From: Senegalimassilia sp003474385
GTDB taxonomy: Bacteria > Actinomycetota > Coriobacteriia > Coriobacteriales > Eggerthellaceae
NCBI RefSeq assembly: GCF_003474385.1
Contig: NZ_QUCY01000008.1
Span: forward strand, 1 to 64,000
Reading direction: 5' to 3'
Length of the DNA: 64,000 nt
Below the pieces are notes generated by a model. That model saw only the letters and a list, made by a program, of their open reading frames with translations, did no database searches and was not told the DNA's origin. The position numbers were made by a program, and so were the translations under genes. Position 1 is the first letter of the stretch. Every line of letters begins with the position of its first letter. Positions 1-10,430 of this stretch are shown one piece after another.

Positions 1-177
1 CATCGCCGACGCGGCTTACACCGCACCCCCAGAAACGTTACGCCGTGAACTCTTTCTGCGAAATCATCGCTTTCCGCCATGCGAGGTTATTGCGGATGGC
101 AAATGACGTGGGCATAGCCGCACGGAGAAGCACGCTATCATGGTGCAAGCACAACTTCGAACCATTTGGAGCATCAT
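1..177. other. 5' flank without a recognisable gene
   Basis: No coding frame here resembles a known protein. The window begins inside an intergenic stretch or at the very end of an upstream gene. The only functional signal is the ribosome site GGAG at 168-171 for the next gene. Confidence 0.4.
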
Positions 178-762
178 ATGAACTTCAACAACGTAACCTT
201 CGAGCGCTCGTTCGGCATCTCGTCGCAGCTGCCGCCCTCGACGCTTCCGGAAGTGGCGTTCGCCGGCCGTTCGAACGTGGGCAAGTCGTCCATGCTCAAC
301 GCCCTATTCGGCCGCAAGAGCCTGGCGAAGGTCTCGCAGAAGCCCGGCAAGACGTCCACCATCAACTTCTTCGCCACCGAAGGCGCCCGCTTCGTCGACT
401 TGCCCGGCTACGGCTACGCGCGCGTGGCGAAATCCGAGAAGGGCCGCTGGGCGGAGCTGATCGAGGGCTATTTCAACCAGGACCGCAACTTCGCGCTGGT
501 GGTCAGCCTGGTGGACATCCGCCACGAGGCCCAGCAGCTCGACTTGAACATGATCAACTTCCTCATGGAGGCGGGGCTTCCGTTCGCCGTGGTGCTCACG
601 AAGGCTGATAAGCTCTCCCGTAACCAGCAGAACAAGCAGGTTGCCGTGCTACGCCGCCAGCTTGCCCTGCCCGACGACGTGCCCATGCTGGTGACGTCCA
701 GCGAGAAGCGCGAGGGATTCGACGCCTTGCGCAAGCTCATCACACAGGCCTGCGAGGGCTAA
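178..762 (+). CDS. engB: Ribosome biogenesis GTPase EngB (YsxC/YihA)
   Basis: A 194-residue TRAFAC-class GTPase needed in bacteria for late assembly of the 50S ribosomal subunit. The GTPase signature motifs are all visible: G1 GRSNVGKSS, G3 DLPGYG and G4 TKADK, in the expected order over the usual length of about 195-200 residues. The ATG at 178 is preferred over an in-frame TTG at 166 because GGAG (168-171) sits 6 nt upstream of it. It is a single gene converging on the NlpC/P60 gene, with a bidirectional terminator between them. Confidence 0.93.
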   Translation: MNFNNVTFERSFGISSQLPPSTLPEVAFAGRSNVGKSSMLNALFGRKSLAKVSQKPGKTSTINFFATEGARFVDLPGYGYARVAKSEKGRWAELIEGYFNQDRNFALVVSLVDIRHEAQQLDLNMINFLMEAGLPFAVVLTKADKLSRNQQNKQVAVLRRQLALPDDVPMLVTSSEKREGFDALRKLITQACEG

Positions 763-917
763 CGCGGTATCGCGAAAGCGCGAGCGCGCGCCGATCGGGG
801 TTGCATGCCCCGCTGCCCATGAGGCCGAATACCCCTGGGCATGATCGGGTCGGCGCCCTTTCGCCAGCCCCGGCTCCAAGCAGCCATTCCTGCCGAGCCA
901 GCACCCCCGCAAACGCG

Positions 918-955
918 AACGAGCCCCAAGCTGGTGGAACAGCTTGGGGCTCGTT
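918..955. terminator. Bidirectional intrinsic terminator
   Basis: A perfect 16-bp stem (918-933 with 940-955, loop gtggaa) lies between the convergent engB and NlpC/P60 genes. A GTTT tail follows on the plus strand. It probably serves both genes. Confidence 0.7.
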
Positions 956-1022
956 GTTTGCTGCAAGTATTTCGGCGCCGCCGGCTTACATGCTGGTCGA
1001 TGTGCCGCTAAAGCGTGAAGCG

Positions 1023-2255
1023 CTACCAGGGGCGAACGATGATCATGTCGGACTGCACGGAGCTGACGCATACCGTTTGACCGAAGGTTGGTGCATGGAT
1101 CATCTGCCCGCCGCCGATATAGATGCCGCAATGCGACCAGCTGGTGCAGATGTCGCCAGGTTGCGGGTCGGACACCTGGGACATGCCCATGAACGTGTAC
1201 GTGGTGCCGTAGCGCGAATAGCTGCCGGTCAGCGCATAGCTGACAAGACCGGAGCAGTCGAAGCTGTCAGGGCCGACGCCGCCCCACTCGTACGGCGCGC
1301 CGATGCAGCTGTATGCACGGTCGACGATGGCATTGCCCGTAGAGGCGTTGTAAGACGGAGCCCAGCTGCTGGAGCTGCTGGAACCGCCCGAGTTGTCGGT
1401 ATTACCCGAATTGCCGTTATCGGTCCAACCGGTGTTGCCGGCGTCACCGGAATCGTCGGTCCACGTGTTGCCGCCACCGTTATCGGCAGCGCCGCCGTTA
1501 CCGCCGTTACCGCCGGCATTGGCGTTGTTGTTCGTGGCACCGGCGATGCCCATACGCTGGGTAGCCTGGGCGGCGGACTGGTCGACGGTCTGCTGAGCGG
1601 TTGCGGCAGCGGCAGCGGCCTGTGCGGCACGCTCTTCCTCCACCAGCGTTGCTACCTCGGCCGAAAGGCCGTCATAGGTCTGCTGCATGGAGTTAACGGT
1701 GGCCTGAGCCTCGTCCTGGATCTGCTTGGCCTCGGATGCCTTGGCAGCAGCGGTGCGGGACTGCTCGTCGAACGTGGCCTTCTGCTCTTGCGCCTCGGTG
1801 CGCAAATCCTTGTTGCGCTGCACGAGCTCGGCATCGTTATCGTTGACCTTGTTCAGCAGGTCCCAGTTCGTGGCGAACTCGCTGAACGAGGTGGAGCCGA
1901 GCAGCAAGTCCAAAAACGAGCTGGCGCCCGTGCGGTACATGCTTTGCGCGCGATCGCCCAAACGGGACTGCACATCGGCGATCTCGACGTTGATCTGGTC
2001 GATGCGCTCCTGAGCCTGATCGGCGGACTGCTGGGCCTGAGCCTGCTCCTCGAGCGCCTGGCCGTAGTCGGCCGATGCCTGATCGAGCTGGTGCTGCATG
2101 GAGTTGAGCGAGGCCAGGACCGCCTGGGCCTCGGCCTGCTTGGAAGATGAATCAGGGGTGGCGAATGCCAGCTGCGGGACCATAAGGCCGCAGGATAGGA
2201 CGCAAGCCATCGCTCCACCGGCGATGCGGCGGCGCAGCTTCATTTCCTGTTGCAT
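1023..2255 (-). CDS. Secreted NlpC/P60 peptidoglycan hydrolase with coiled-coil N-terminus
   Basis: A 410-residue exported cell-wall hydrolase, probably a DL-endopeptidase cutting peptide stems. A signal peptide (about residues 1-35, ending near LAFA-TPD) is followed by about 200 residues of Gln/Ala/Glu-rich coiled coil, a low-complexity Gly/Asn/Ser linker, and a C-terminal NlpC/P60 domain. The catalytic Cys is in FDCSGLVSYAL and the His in SHCGIYIGGG. The ATG at 2255 was chosen because GAAGGAGG lies about 8 nt upstream; the frame stays open further upstream but lacks such a site. The architecture matches PcsB/RipA-like hydrolases. The partial gene at the far end of the window has a similar N-terminus. 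Confidence 0.88.
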   Translation of the reverse strand: MQQEMKLRRRIAGGAMACVLSCGLMVPQLAFATPDSSSKQAEAQAVLASLNSMQHQLDQASADYGQALEEQAQAQQSADQAQERIDQINVEIADVQSRLGDRAQSMYRTGASSFLDLLLGSTSFSEFATNWDLLNKVNDNDAELVQRNKDLRTEAQEQKATFDEQSRTAAAKASEAKQIQDEAQATVNSMQQTYDGLSAEVATLVEEERAAQAAAAAATAQQTVDQSAAQATQRMGIAGATNNNANAGGNGGNGGAADNGGGNTWTDDSGDAGNTGWTDNGNSGNTDNSGGSSSSSSWAPSYNASTGNAIVDRAYSCIGAPYEWGGVGPDSFDCSGLVSYALTGSYSRYGTTYTFMGMSQVSDPQPGDICTSWSHCGIYIGGGQMIHAPTFGQTVCVSSVQSDMIIVRPW

Positions 2256-2456
2256 GCACGAACCTCCTTCTCGGTTGCAAAATCGCTTACGCCACTGTAT
2301 CACCCTGGCAACAAGCGCGGTACCTTTTGCACTGAACGGGCATACGCCCAAGTGAGGCTACCTGCATACATGGAGAACGGACAGGTGGGGCGAAACCGGG
2401 GTTTCCGCCCCGGCCCGCTCCAGCCACCCGTTCCTCGCGGCGCCTTGCGCCGTCCC

Positions 2457-2936
2457 CTAGCCGCGGAAGCCCGCGTCCTCCTTATGGCGCGACGGGTCGT
2501 CGGCCGCGGAGGTTGCCAGCGCATCGCAGCGCTCGTTCTCGGCATGGCCGGCGTGGCCCTTGACCCAGACGAACTCCACGTCATGAGGCTCCTTGGCCTT
2601 GAGCATGCGCTTCCACAGATCGGAGTTCTTCACCGGCTGCTTCTGCGAGTTCTTCCACCCGCGCTTGAGCCAGCCGTCCACCCAGTGTTGGTTGAACGCG
2701 TTCACCAGATATTGGGAATCGGAGTACAGCGTCACGTGGCACGGGCGTTTGAGGGCCTCGAGGGCCACGATGGCGCCGAGCAGTTCCATGCGGTTGTTCG
2801 TGGTGCAGCGATACCCCTGAGAGAACTCCCGCTCGTGCACCCCGCCCTTGCTGTCGATGAAACGCAGGATGCTGCCATACCCGCCCGGCCCGGGGTTGCC
2901 CCGCGAGGCGCCGTCGGAATACAAATCAACGTGCAT
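2457..2936 (-). CDS. rnhA: Ribonuclease HI
   Basis: A 159-residue RNase HI that cuts the RNA strand of RNA-DNA hybrids. The start DLYSDGASRGNPGPGG carries the first catalytic Asp, NRMELLGA the Glu, and LYSDSQYLVNA the second Asp; a basic WLKRGWKNS handle region is present. ATG at 2936 is assigned; an in-frame TTG at 2942 lies nearer to a weak GGAAAG site, so the start is uncertain by two codons. A GC-rich hairpin without a T-run lies downstream at about 2386-2412. Confidence 0.93.
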   Translation of the reverse strand: MHVDLYSDGASRGNPGPGGYGSILRFIDSKGGVHEREFSQGYRCTTNNRMELLGAIVALEALKRPCHVTLYSDSQYLVNAFNQHWVDGWLKRGWKNSQKQPVKNSDLWKRMLKAKEPHDVEFVWVKGHAGHAENERCDALATSAADDPSRHKEDAGFRG

Positions 2937-2963
2937 ATGCAAACCAATCTTTCCGCACCCATG

Positions 2964-2997
2964 AAAAGACCGGCCAGCCGCGTTGCCGCAGCTGGCC
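2964..2997 (-). terminator. Terminator after the MetRS-paralog operon
   Basis: On the minus strand GGCCAGC pairs with GCTGGCC (2991-2997 with 2972-2978), followed closely by a TCTTTTC tract. It lies between the end of the synthetase-like gene and rnhA. Confidence 0.55.
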
Positions 2998-3026
2998 AGC
3001 CTGATGGGATGCCGTGCTTTGAAACC

Positions 3027-5054
3027 CTACTTGAATTGCGAGGGATGCTTCGAGAAGAAGTCGAAGCGCGGGGGAAGCTCGCGGATGCGATGGCGTCCGT
3101 CCTCGAGCTCGGCGCCGTGGCACAGCTCGTCCATGCCCTCGAAATCGAAGTTCCAGCTGAAGAAGTCGTCGAACTCGAAGCTGAGGTAATCGGCGATCTT
3201 CTCGCAACCCTTCGGCACCACGGGGTGCATGAGCAGCGTGGATACGCGAAGCAGGTAGAAGCAGTCCACGAGCACCTGACGGCGCAGCTGCTCGTCGCCT
3301 TCCTTCTCGGCGGTGCGGATGTTGTCCGTCCAGTACTTGTTCGCCCAGCGGATGAACGTGTCCATAATGGACATGACCGTGTGCAGCTCCGCCTTGTGCA
3401 TGGTCTTGTCGTACTCGTTCATGCAGGCGTGCACACGCTCACGCACCTCAGGCGACACCTCGCCGAGCGGCATCCAGCCCTCGAAGTTCTTCTGCGCCTC
3501 ATAGAAGCAGCTGCGGGCAAGGCGGTTGAACACGTTGGTGAGCAGCGTGCCCTCCTTGAGAACCGGGTCTGCCACGCGCGGGTCGTTGCGCTTCGCCTCG
3601 TCGGGATCGAAGGGCTTGGGCTTGAAGCCCACGGACTTCTGGTCCAGGCCAAGGGCCAGGAAGTGCGCGCGCAGCTGCTCGACGGTGTAGTGCTCCAGTA
3701 GCTCATCGGCCGTCGGCGGCTTGACCGAGCCCGACGACGAGGCCTTCTTGTTCCCGAGCAGAATGTGATGGTTGGCGATGAGGCTGGTCTGGCGCAGGGG
3801 CGTGTCCGTCTCGCCAGGCGTGAGGATATCGCCCGGGCGCAGCGCCTCGATGAGCGCCGGCTGGGCAACGCCGTAGAAGTACAGGTTGTCCTGGCCGATG
3901 AACTGGTAGACCTGCGCGTCCTCCGAGCACCAGAAGTCGCGCCAGCTGCCGCGCGGCAGGCCCATCTTGTCGTTGACGGCCATGGTGAAGCTCATGGGAG
4001 CCCACAGGCTTTCGGGCCAGCACCACACCGTCAGGCCCTCGAGCCCGTCGATGACCGGGGCCTTCACGCCCCACTCGATGTTGCCGGTGATGCGGAAGGG
4101 GACGAGCGCCTTGCCCGTGCGGAAGCGGATGCCCGCCGTGGCAAGCACATCGCGCGCCGCATCGCGGTCGTCGATGGTATCGAACTCGATCTCGAAGGAC
4201 TGCTTGCCCTTCTCGGCTTCATGGTACTGGTGATGCGCGAGCTTGTCGGCGATTTCCAGGTACTGGTCGTACAGCTCGTTTTTGATGTAGACCACCGGCG
4301 GGGCTAAGAACTCCTTGATGGTCTGCGGCACGATGGGGCGCACCTCGGGGTCGGCCTCAAGGGCCTCCACGTGCTTTTTCAGGAAGCCATTGAACGCCGG
4401 CAGGTCGAAGTACCAGTTCTCCACCGGGCGCATCTCGGGCGTGACGCCGGTGAGCGAGGACTTCGGTGCGATAAGGTCCTCAGGCGCGTAGCTGTGGCCC
4501 AGGTCGCACTCGTCGGCGTAGGCGTGCTCGGACTTGCAGCCCTGCACGGGGCAGTGGCCCTGTACCTGGCGGCCGTTCAGGAACGTGCCCGCCTCGGGGT
4601 CGTAGAACTGCAGCGTCGCGCGCTTCTGCAGCCAGCCGTTCTCATGCAGCTTCTTGATGAAGGCCTCGCTGATGAGCTGGTGGACCTCGCCGGAATGCCC
4701 GATGTTGGAGCCTTCGTAGATATCAAGGCTGATGTCATAGGAATCCAGCGTGTCCTTTTGACGGTTGTGGTTGCGCAGCACGTAATCCTCGATGGTGCCG
4801 TCGAACTGCCCGGCCTCCACCAGCTTGCGGTAGCCCTCGTTGATGGGCGAGCCGAAGCAGTCCGTGCCGCTGATGAAGCGGACGTTCTCCGCGCCGATGC
4901 GGTCACGCAGGAAGCGCGCGAAGCAGTCGGCGGGCACGAACACGCCGGCGATATGCCCGAAATGCAGCGGCTTGTTGCCGTAGGGCATGCCGGCCGTGAC
5001 CACCGCGCGCTTGGGCCAGACAACCGTTTCGTTATTGTCATGCATTGTCGCCAT
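3027..5054 (-). CDS. Methionyl-tRNA synthetase-like protein (divergent second copy)
   Basis: A 675-residue class I aminoacyl-tRNA synthetase related to the E. coli/archaeal-type MetRS. It has a HIGH-type motif HFGH (residues 31-34) and a zinc-knuckle-like region with Cys168, Cys173, Cys183 and His187. The KMSKS position reads KASSS (437-441). An extra segment of about 60 residues (about 265-325) interrupts the catalytic core. An ordinary MetRS with an intact KMSKS lies at 61948-63534, so this copy is probably not the main enzyme. It may be a resistant variant or have a new role. It follows rho by 15 nt and is the last gene of the transaldolase-rho operon. AGGGGAG precedes the ATG by about 10 nt. 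Confidence 0.8.
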   Translation of the reverse strand: MATMHDNNETVVWPKRAVVTAGMPYGNKPLHFGHIAGVFVPADCFARFLRDRIGAENVRFISGTDCFGSPINEGYRKLVEAGQFDGTIEDYVLRNHNRQKDTLDSYDISLDIYEGSNIGHSGEVHQLISEAFIKKLHENGWLQKRATLQFYDPEAGTFLNGRQVQGHCPVQGCKSEHAYADECDLGHSYAPEDLIAPKSSLTGVTPEMRPVENWYFDLPAFNGFLKKHVEALEADPEVRPIVPQTIKEFLAPPVVYIKNELYDQYLEIADKLAHHQYHEAEKGKQSFEIEFDTIDDRDAARDVLATAGIRFRTGKALVPFRITGNIEWGVKAPVIDGLEGLTVWCWPESLWAPMSFTMAVNDKMGLPRGSWRDFWCSEDAQVYQFIGQDNLYFYGVAQPALIEALRPGDILTPGETDTPLRQTSLIANHHILLGNKKASSSGSVKPPTADELLEHYTVEQLRAHFLALGLDQKSVGFKPKPFDPDEAKRNDPRVADPVLKEGTLLTNVFNRLARSCFYEAQKNFEGWMPLGEVSPEVRERVHACMNEYDKTMHKAELHTVMSIMDTFIRWANKYWTDNIRTAEKEGDEQLRRQVLVDCFYLLRVSTLLMHPVVPKGCEKIADYLSFEFDDFFSWNFDFEGMDELCHGAELEDGRHRIRELPPRFDFFSKHPSQFK

Positions 5055-5069
5055 CTATATATGTCTCCC

Positions 5070-7252
5070 CTAGAACTCCAGGTTTGCGTTTGCGTTCCCG
5101 TTGTTGTGCTGAGCCTTTTTCGCCGTGCGCATGAGGAACTCGTCGTTGTCGTCGGTGCGCTTCAAGGACTTGATGAGCATGTCCATGGCGCGCTCGGTGT
5201 TGTTCGTGTTCGCAAGGATGCGGCGAACCGCCCAGATGAGCGGGGCCTTCTGCGGGTCGAGCAGCAGGTCCTCCTTGCGCGTTCCCGACGCCACCGGGTC
5301 GATGGCCGGGAAGATGCGGCGATCTGCCAGGTTACGGTCGAGCTTGAGCTCCATGTTGCCCGTGCCCTTGAACTCCTCGAAGATGACCTCGTCCATCTTC
5401 GAGCCTGTTTCCACCAGAGCCGAAGCGAGGATGGTCAGGCTGCCGCCGCCCTCGATGTTTCGGGCCGCGCCCAGGAACTTCTTCGGCGGATACAGGGCCG
5501 TGGAATCCACGCCGCCGGACAGGATGCGACCGGATGCGGGCTGCGCAAGGTTGTAGGCGCGCGCCAGGCGCGTGAGGCTGTCGAGCAGCACCACGACGTC
5601 CTTGCCATCCTCCACCAGGCGCTTTGCGCGCTCGATGACCAGCTCGGAAACCTGGATGTGGTTTTCCGTGGGCATATCGAAGGTGGAGGAGATGACCTCG
5701 CCCTTGATGGAGCGCTGCATGTCCGTGACTTCCTCGGGGCGCTCGTCGACCAGAAGGCACATGAGGTGCACCTCGGGGTTGTTGGCGCTGATGGCCGCGG
5801 CGATGTCCTTCAGGATGGTGGTCTTGCCGGCCTTCGGCGGGCTGACGATCAGGCCGCGCTGGCCCTTGCCGATGGGGCTGACCAGGTCGATGACGCGAGC
5901 CGTGATGGTGGTCTGGCCATGCTCCATGGTCAGGCACTCGTCGGGATAGACCGGCGTGAGGTCGCCGAAGCGCACGCGACGGCCCAGCTCCTCGACGGGC
6001 TTGCCGTTGACGGTGGCCACCTTCTGCACGGCAGCGTACTTCTCGTTGGGGCGCGCCGGGCGCGTGGTGCCGGTGAGCTTGTCGCCCTTGCGCAGGCCGT
6101 TGCGGCGGATGGTGGAAAGCCCCACGTAGCAGTCCTGCTCGCTGGGCAGATAGCCGTTGGTGCGCAGGAAGCCGTAGCCGTCCTGCATGATGTCGAGGAT
6201 GCCCTCGACCTCCACGAAGCCCTCCGCCTTCAGGGACGCGTCGTATACGGCGTCGATGAGCTCGGCCTTCTTCAGGCCCGCCACGTCGACGTCGAGCTCG
6301 GCGGCTTTCGCGCGCAGCTCGGCCACCTTGAGCTTGGCAAGGTCGTCCTTGTTGACGCTGGGGACCACTTCGCGGTTGTTATTGCGTTGATGACGCTGGT
6401 GACGGTCGTTGCGGTCGTTGCGGTCGTTGCCGTTCTTGCGGCCGTTGCGATCGCCGCGGTCGTTGCGCTGGTGGCGGTCGGCACCAGCGTTGCCGGAGCT
6501 GCGGCCCTCGGCGCGCTCGGCGCCTTCGCGGGTATCGGATTTGCCGCGGCCCTCATGCTGTTCGGAGCGGCCCTCGCGGTTGGCGCCCTGGGCGCGCACC
6601 GATTTGCGCGGGGTGCGCGCGGCGCGTGTCGCACGGCCCGGGGCCATATCCTTCACGGGTGCCTGCTGGTCGGAGCCGGCTGCTTCGGCGGGAGCCTGCA
6701 CGGCTTCGACGGTTTCCGCGGCTTCGGGGGCCTGCTGCTTGCCGGATGCGTCCTGCGCGGGGACCGCCTGAGCGGCGACGGGCGCAGTGGCGATCTTCTT
6801 GTGCGAACGGCCCGGACGGCGCCTTGCCGGCGTGCCGGTTACCGTCTCGGCGGGATGGGCGGCCTCGGCGGCCTGCGCCTTGGATGCGGCGGCCTCGGGC
6901 TCGGCAGGAGCCTCCTTCGCCTTTTTCGCCTTCGCCGCGGATGTGGGCTTCGCGACAGATTCGGCCTTTGCGGCGGCATCTGCCTTCGCAGCAGGGGCGG
7001 ATTCGGCCTTCTGAGCGGGCGCGGCCTTCTTACGAGGACGACCCGGACGGCGCTTGGCCGGCGTTTTCGGGATGCTATCGGCCCCATCGACCGGAGCGTC
7101 GGATGCGGCGTCGGAGGAAGCCTCGGAAGAGGCCTTGCCCGACGAGGCGGCGCTTTTGCGCGGACGGCCCGGGCGGCGCTTGGGAGCAGCCGGCGCCGCA
7201 TCGGCCGCGGGGGCGCCCTGCTGCGGTGCCTCCGCTACATTCTGCTCGTCGC

Positions 7253-7256
<4 letters not shown>
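5070..7256 (-). CDS. rho: Transcription termination factor Rho with long basic N-terminal extension
   Basis: A 728-residue RNA-dependent hexameric ATPase/helicase ending factor-dependent transcription. The first 300 or so residues are a low-complexity Ala/Lys/Glu/Pro extension with repeated AT-hook-like motifs (RRPGRPRK near 27 and 69, RRPGRSHK near 146), then an Arg/Asn/Asp-rich stretch. The conserved Rho core follows: a helical LAKLKVAELRAKAAEL segment, the cold-shock RNA-binding part (EGILDIMQDGYGFLR), Walker A in PPKAGKTT and Walker B in VVLLDSLTRLARA. Long N-terminal inserts are known in actinobacterial Rho. Its ATG overlaps the transaldolase stop (ATGA), which suggests translational coupling. 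Confidence 0.95.
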
Positions 7257-7939
<683 letters not shown>

Positions 7940-8425
7940 CCTTATTCCTCCTTATATATATGGGTTGTTACCCGCTTTGCGCATAGAAAGAGCGTTGATG
8001 AGAAGCGGGAACTTGATGATGGGAAGGGTTTCCTTCGAGAAAATAAAGCTAGGGGCAGAATAGCGCAGGCGCCGGGCGCGCGCAAGCAAGTCACCGCGGA
8101 TAACCACCCGAAGCGCATGACCGGGCACGATAGAGCAGAAGCAATAGAATAGCCGGGCTGGCACCCGGCTATTGATTCGATAACACTGCGCCGCCCGCCA
8201 CTCCAGAAGTTTGACAGCCTATGGAGCGAGCTTCGCCGGTGTTGCTACTAGCATAACGGCGCTCATTCGTTTTTTCAGGTTATCTATTCAACCGCCATGG
8301 CTGCACTGCCATGGCCAACGCCCATATCCTTTCATTGCGTTTATTTCGGCGCCGCGCGTTCTCCACCGCCTCGGTTGGGTGCGACCAGACGTCATTCGTC
8401 AGCATAGCGGATGACGGCGAAGCAG
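7940..8425. other. Intergenic region between transaldolase and hisI
   Basis: A 486-base stretch with no convincing gene. It carries the transaldolase ribosome site and the hairpin at 8148-8173 that probably ends the histidine operon. The rest shows nothing recognisable. Confidence 0.5.
8148..8173 (-). terminator. Probable terminator of the his operon
   Basis: A 10-bp stem AATAGCCGGG/CCCGGCTATT with a 6-nt loop, about 250 nt beyond the hisI stop. On the minus strand it is followed by a mildly T-rich CTATTGCTTCTGC stretch. Confidence 0.45.
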
Positions 8426-8758
8426 CTACTCGAACTTGGCCAGCGTGCGAAAGAAACAGCTGGTGGCGCCGGTGTGGCATGCGGGGCCCGCCGGATGCAC
8501 GAGGGCTAGAAGCGTATCGGCATCACAATCATAACGAAGCTCGACGACCTTCTGCGTGTTGCCGCTAGTGGCGCCCTTGTGCCACAGCTCCTGGCGGCTG
8601 CGGCTCCAAAACACCGTCTCGCCGCGCTCGAGCGTCAGCGCCAGGCTCTCGGCGTTCATCCACGCCATCATGAGTACCTCGCGCGTTTCCACGTCCTGCA
8701 CGATGCACGGGATCAGCCCGTCGGCGTTGTATTTCAGCTCGGGAAGCTCGGTTTGCAT
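8426..8758 (-). CDS. hisI: Phosphoribosyl-AMP cyclohydrolase HisI
   Basis: A 110-residue HisI catalysing the third step of histidine synthesis, ring opening of PR-AMP. The motifs MMAWMNAESL, FWSRSRQELWHKGATSGN, YDCDAD (metal binding) and ACHTGATSCF are intact. There is no fused HisE domain, so PR-ATP pyrophosphatase must be encoded elsewhere. It is the last gene of the his operon, 12 nt after hisF, with AAAGGA before the ATG. Confidence 0.95.
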   Translation of the reverse strand: MQTELPELKYNADGLIPCIVQDVETREVLMMAWMNAESLALTLERGETVFWSRSRQELWHKGATSGNTQKVVELRYDCDADTLLALVHPAGPACHTGATSCFFRTLAKFE

Positions 8759-8770
8759 GGATAATCCTTT

Positions 8771-9535
8771 CTACAGGCGCACGGGGATGCCCTGGCTGCG
8801 CATGTACTCCTTGACCTGGGTTACCGTGAACTCGCCGAAGTGGAAGACGCTGGCGGCCAGCACCGCGTCGGCCTCGCCGTCGATGATGCCCTCGGCGAAG
8901 TGCTCGAGCTTGCCCACGCCGCCGCTGGCGATGACGGGGATGTCCACCGCCCGCGCCACCGCGCGAGTGAGCGCGCAGTCGAAGCCGTCCTTGCTGCCGT
9001 CGCGGTCCATGCTGGTCAGCAAGATCTCGCCCGCGCCGCGACGCGCCGCCTCGACCGCCCATTCCACGGCGTCGATGCCGGTTGCGGTGCGGCCGCCGTG
9101 CACGTAGACCTCCCACTTGTTGGGGTTGCCGGCCATCTGCTTCGCATCGATGGCGCACAGGATGGCCTGCGTGCCGAACGCCGCGGCGGCGTCGGAGATG
9201 AGCTGCGGGTTGTCCACCGCCGCGCTGTTGACCGACACCTTGTCGGCGCCGGCGGCGATCATGCGGCGGATGTCGGCGACGCTACGGAACCCGCCGCCCA
9301 CGCAGTACGGCAGATGCAGCTGCGCGCTGGCGCGGCTTGCAAGGTCCACCGTGGTCTCGCGCTTGTCGCTGGTGGCGGTGATATCAAGGAAGATCACCTC
9401 GTCGGCGCGCTGCTCGTCGTAGCGCTGCGCCAGCTCGATGGGGTCGCCCGCATCGCGCAGGTTCACGAAGTTGACCCCCTTCACCACACGGCCGTCCTTC
9501 ACGTCCATGCAGGGGATCACGCGTTTTGCCAACAT
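8771..9535 (-). CDS. hisF: Imidazole glycerol phosphate synthase subunit HisF
   Basis: A 254-residue (beta/alpha)8-barrel cyclase subunit which, with HisH, turns PRFAR into IGP and AICAR. MLAKRVIPCMDVKDGRVVKG holds the first catalytic Asp and LLTSMDRDGSKDGFD the second. GAGGAG 7 nt upstream sets the ATG at 9535, although the frame stays open for 32 more codons upstream. A 142-nt gap separates it from hisA. Confidence 0.96.
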   Translation of the reverse strand: MLAKRVIPCMDVKDGRVVKGVNFVNLRDAGDPIELAQRYDEQRADEVIFLDITATSDKRETTVDLASRASAQLHLPYCVGGGFRSVADIRRMIAAGADKVSVNSAAVDNPQLISDAAAAFGTQAILCAIDAKQMAGNPNKWEVYVHGGRTATGIDAVEWAVEAARRGAGEILLTSMDRDGSKDGFDCALTRAVARAVDIPVIASGGVGKLEHFAEGIIDGEADAVLAASVFHFGEFTVTQVKEYMRSQGIPVRL

Positions 9536-9677
9536 ATATTTGCTCCTCAACGGCTCGGGGAAAGGGAAATCGGCGGGAAGGCGCCGGCAGCCTCGTTGCG
9601 GGACCGGGAAACGTCGCGCACAGGTGCGCACAGCGCCCGGCTTCGCCGCGAAGCAAACGGCAGACGCTCTTGCGTCG

Positions 9678-10421
9678 TTAAGATCGCGAAGCGGTCAACT
9701 CGGCGCAAAGGGCGACGCCGGCGGCCACGTCGAGCGTGCCCTCGTACACGGCGCGGCCGGTGATAACGCCCTCGATGCTTTCCGCCACCGGCGCCAGGCG
9801 CTCGATGTCGGCGAGGCTTGCCACGCCGCCGCTGGCGATGACGGGGTTGCCGAACGCGTTCGCCATGTCGACGTAGGCCTGCACGTCGATGCCGGTCTGC
9901 ATGCCGTCGCGCGCGATGTCGGTGTAGACGATGTGCTTGAACCCGGCGGCGCCCATCGCGCGCGCCAAGTCGGCGGCGGCCACGCCCGAGCCCTCGATCC
10001 AACCCGAAACGGCCACTTCCCCGCCCTTCGCGTCGATGCCGGCGGTCAGGCGGTCGCCGCCCACCGCGGCTATGGCTGCGTGCGCGAGCTCGGGGTCGTT
10101 CACGAGCGCGGTGCCCAGCACCATGCGCGCCGCACCGGCATCGGCCAGGCGCTTCAGCGTCTCCAGGCTGCGGATGCCGCCGCCGATCTCGACGGAAAGC
10201 GACGTCTCGCGCACGATGCGCTCAACGATGGCGATGTTCTCCGGGACGCCGCTGCGCGCGCCGTCCAGGTCGACCACGTGCACCCATTGGGCACCGGCCT
10301 GCTCGAAGACGCGCGCCTGCGCCACGGGGTCGTCGTTGTACACGGTCACCTGGTTGTAATCGCCTTTCGCCAAGCGAACGGCCTTGCCGCCCAGGATATC
10401 GATTGCGGGGAGCAGGTACAT
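9678..10421 (-). CDS. hisA: ProFAR isomerase HisA
   Basis: A 247-residue barrel isomerase converting ProFAR to PRFAR. It begins MYLLPAIDILGGKAVRL with the catalytic Asp, and the second acid lies in YTDIARDGMQTG. The phosphate-binding repeats EIGGGIRS and VIASGGV are present. GGAGG precedes the ATG by 5 nt. It follows hisH by 9 nt. Confidence 0.96.
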   Translation of the reverse strand: MYLLPAIDILGGKAVRLAKGDYNQVTVYNDDPVAQARVFEQAGAQWVHVVDLDGARSGVPENIAIVERIVRETSLSVEIGGGIRSLETLKRLADAGAARMVLGTALVNDPELAHAAIAAVGGDRLTAGIDAKGGEVAVSGWIEGSGVAAADLARAMGAAGFKHIVYTDIARDGMQTGIDVQAYVDMANAFGNPVIASGGVASLADIERLAPVAESIEGVITGRAVYEGTLDVAAGVALCAELTASRS

Positions 10422-10430
10422 GGCAGCCTC

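Noticed and set aside
801..2150. A plus-strand frame of 449 codons overlapping the NlpC/P60 gene
   Set aside because: Antisense of a gene with a signal peptide and complete catalytic motifs; its own product is low-complexity Gly/Val.
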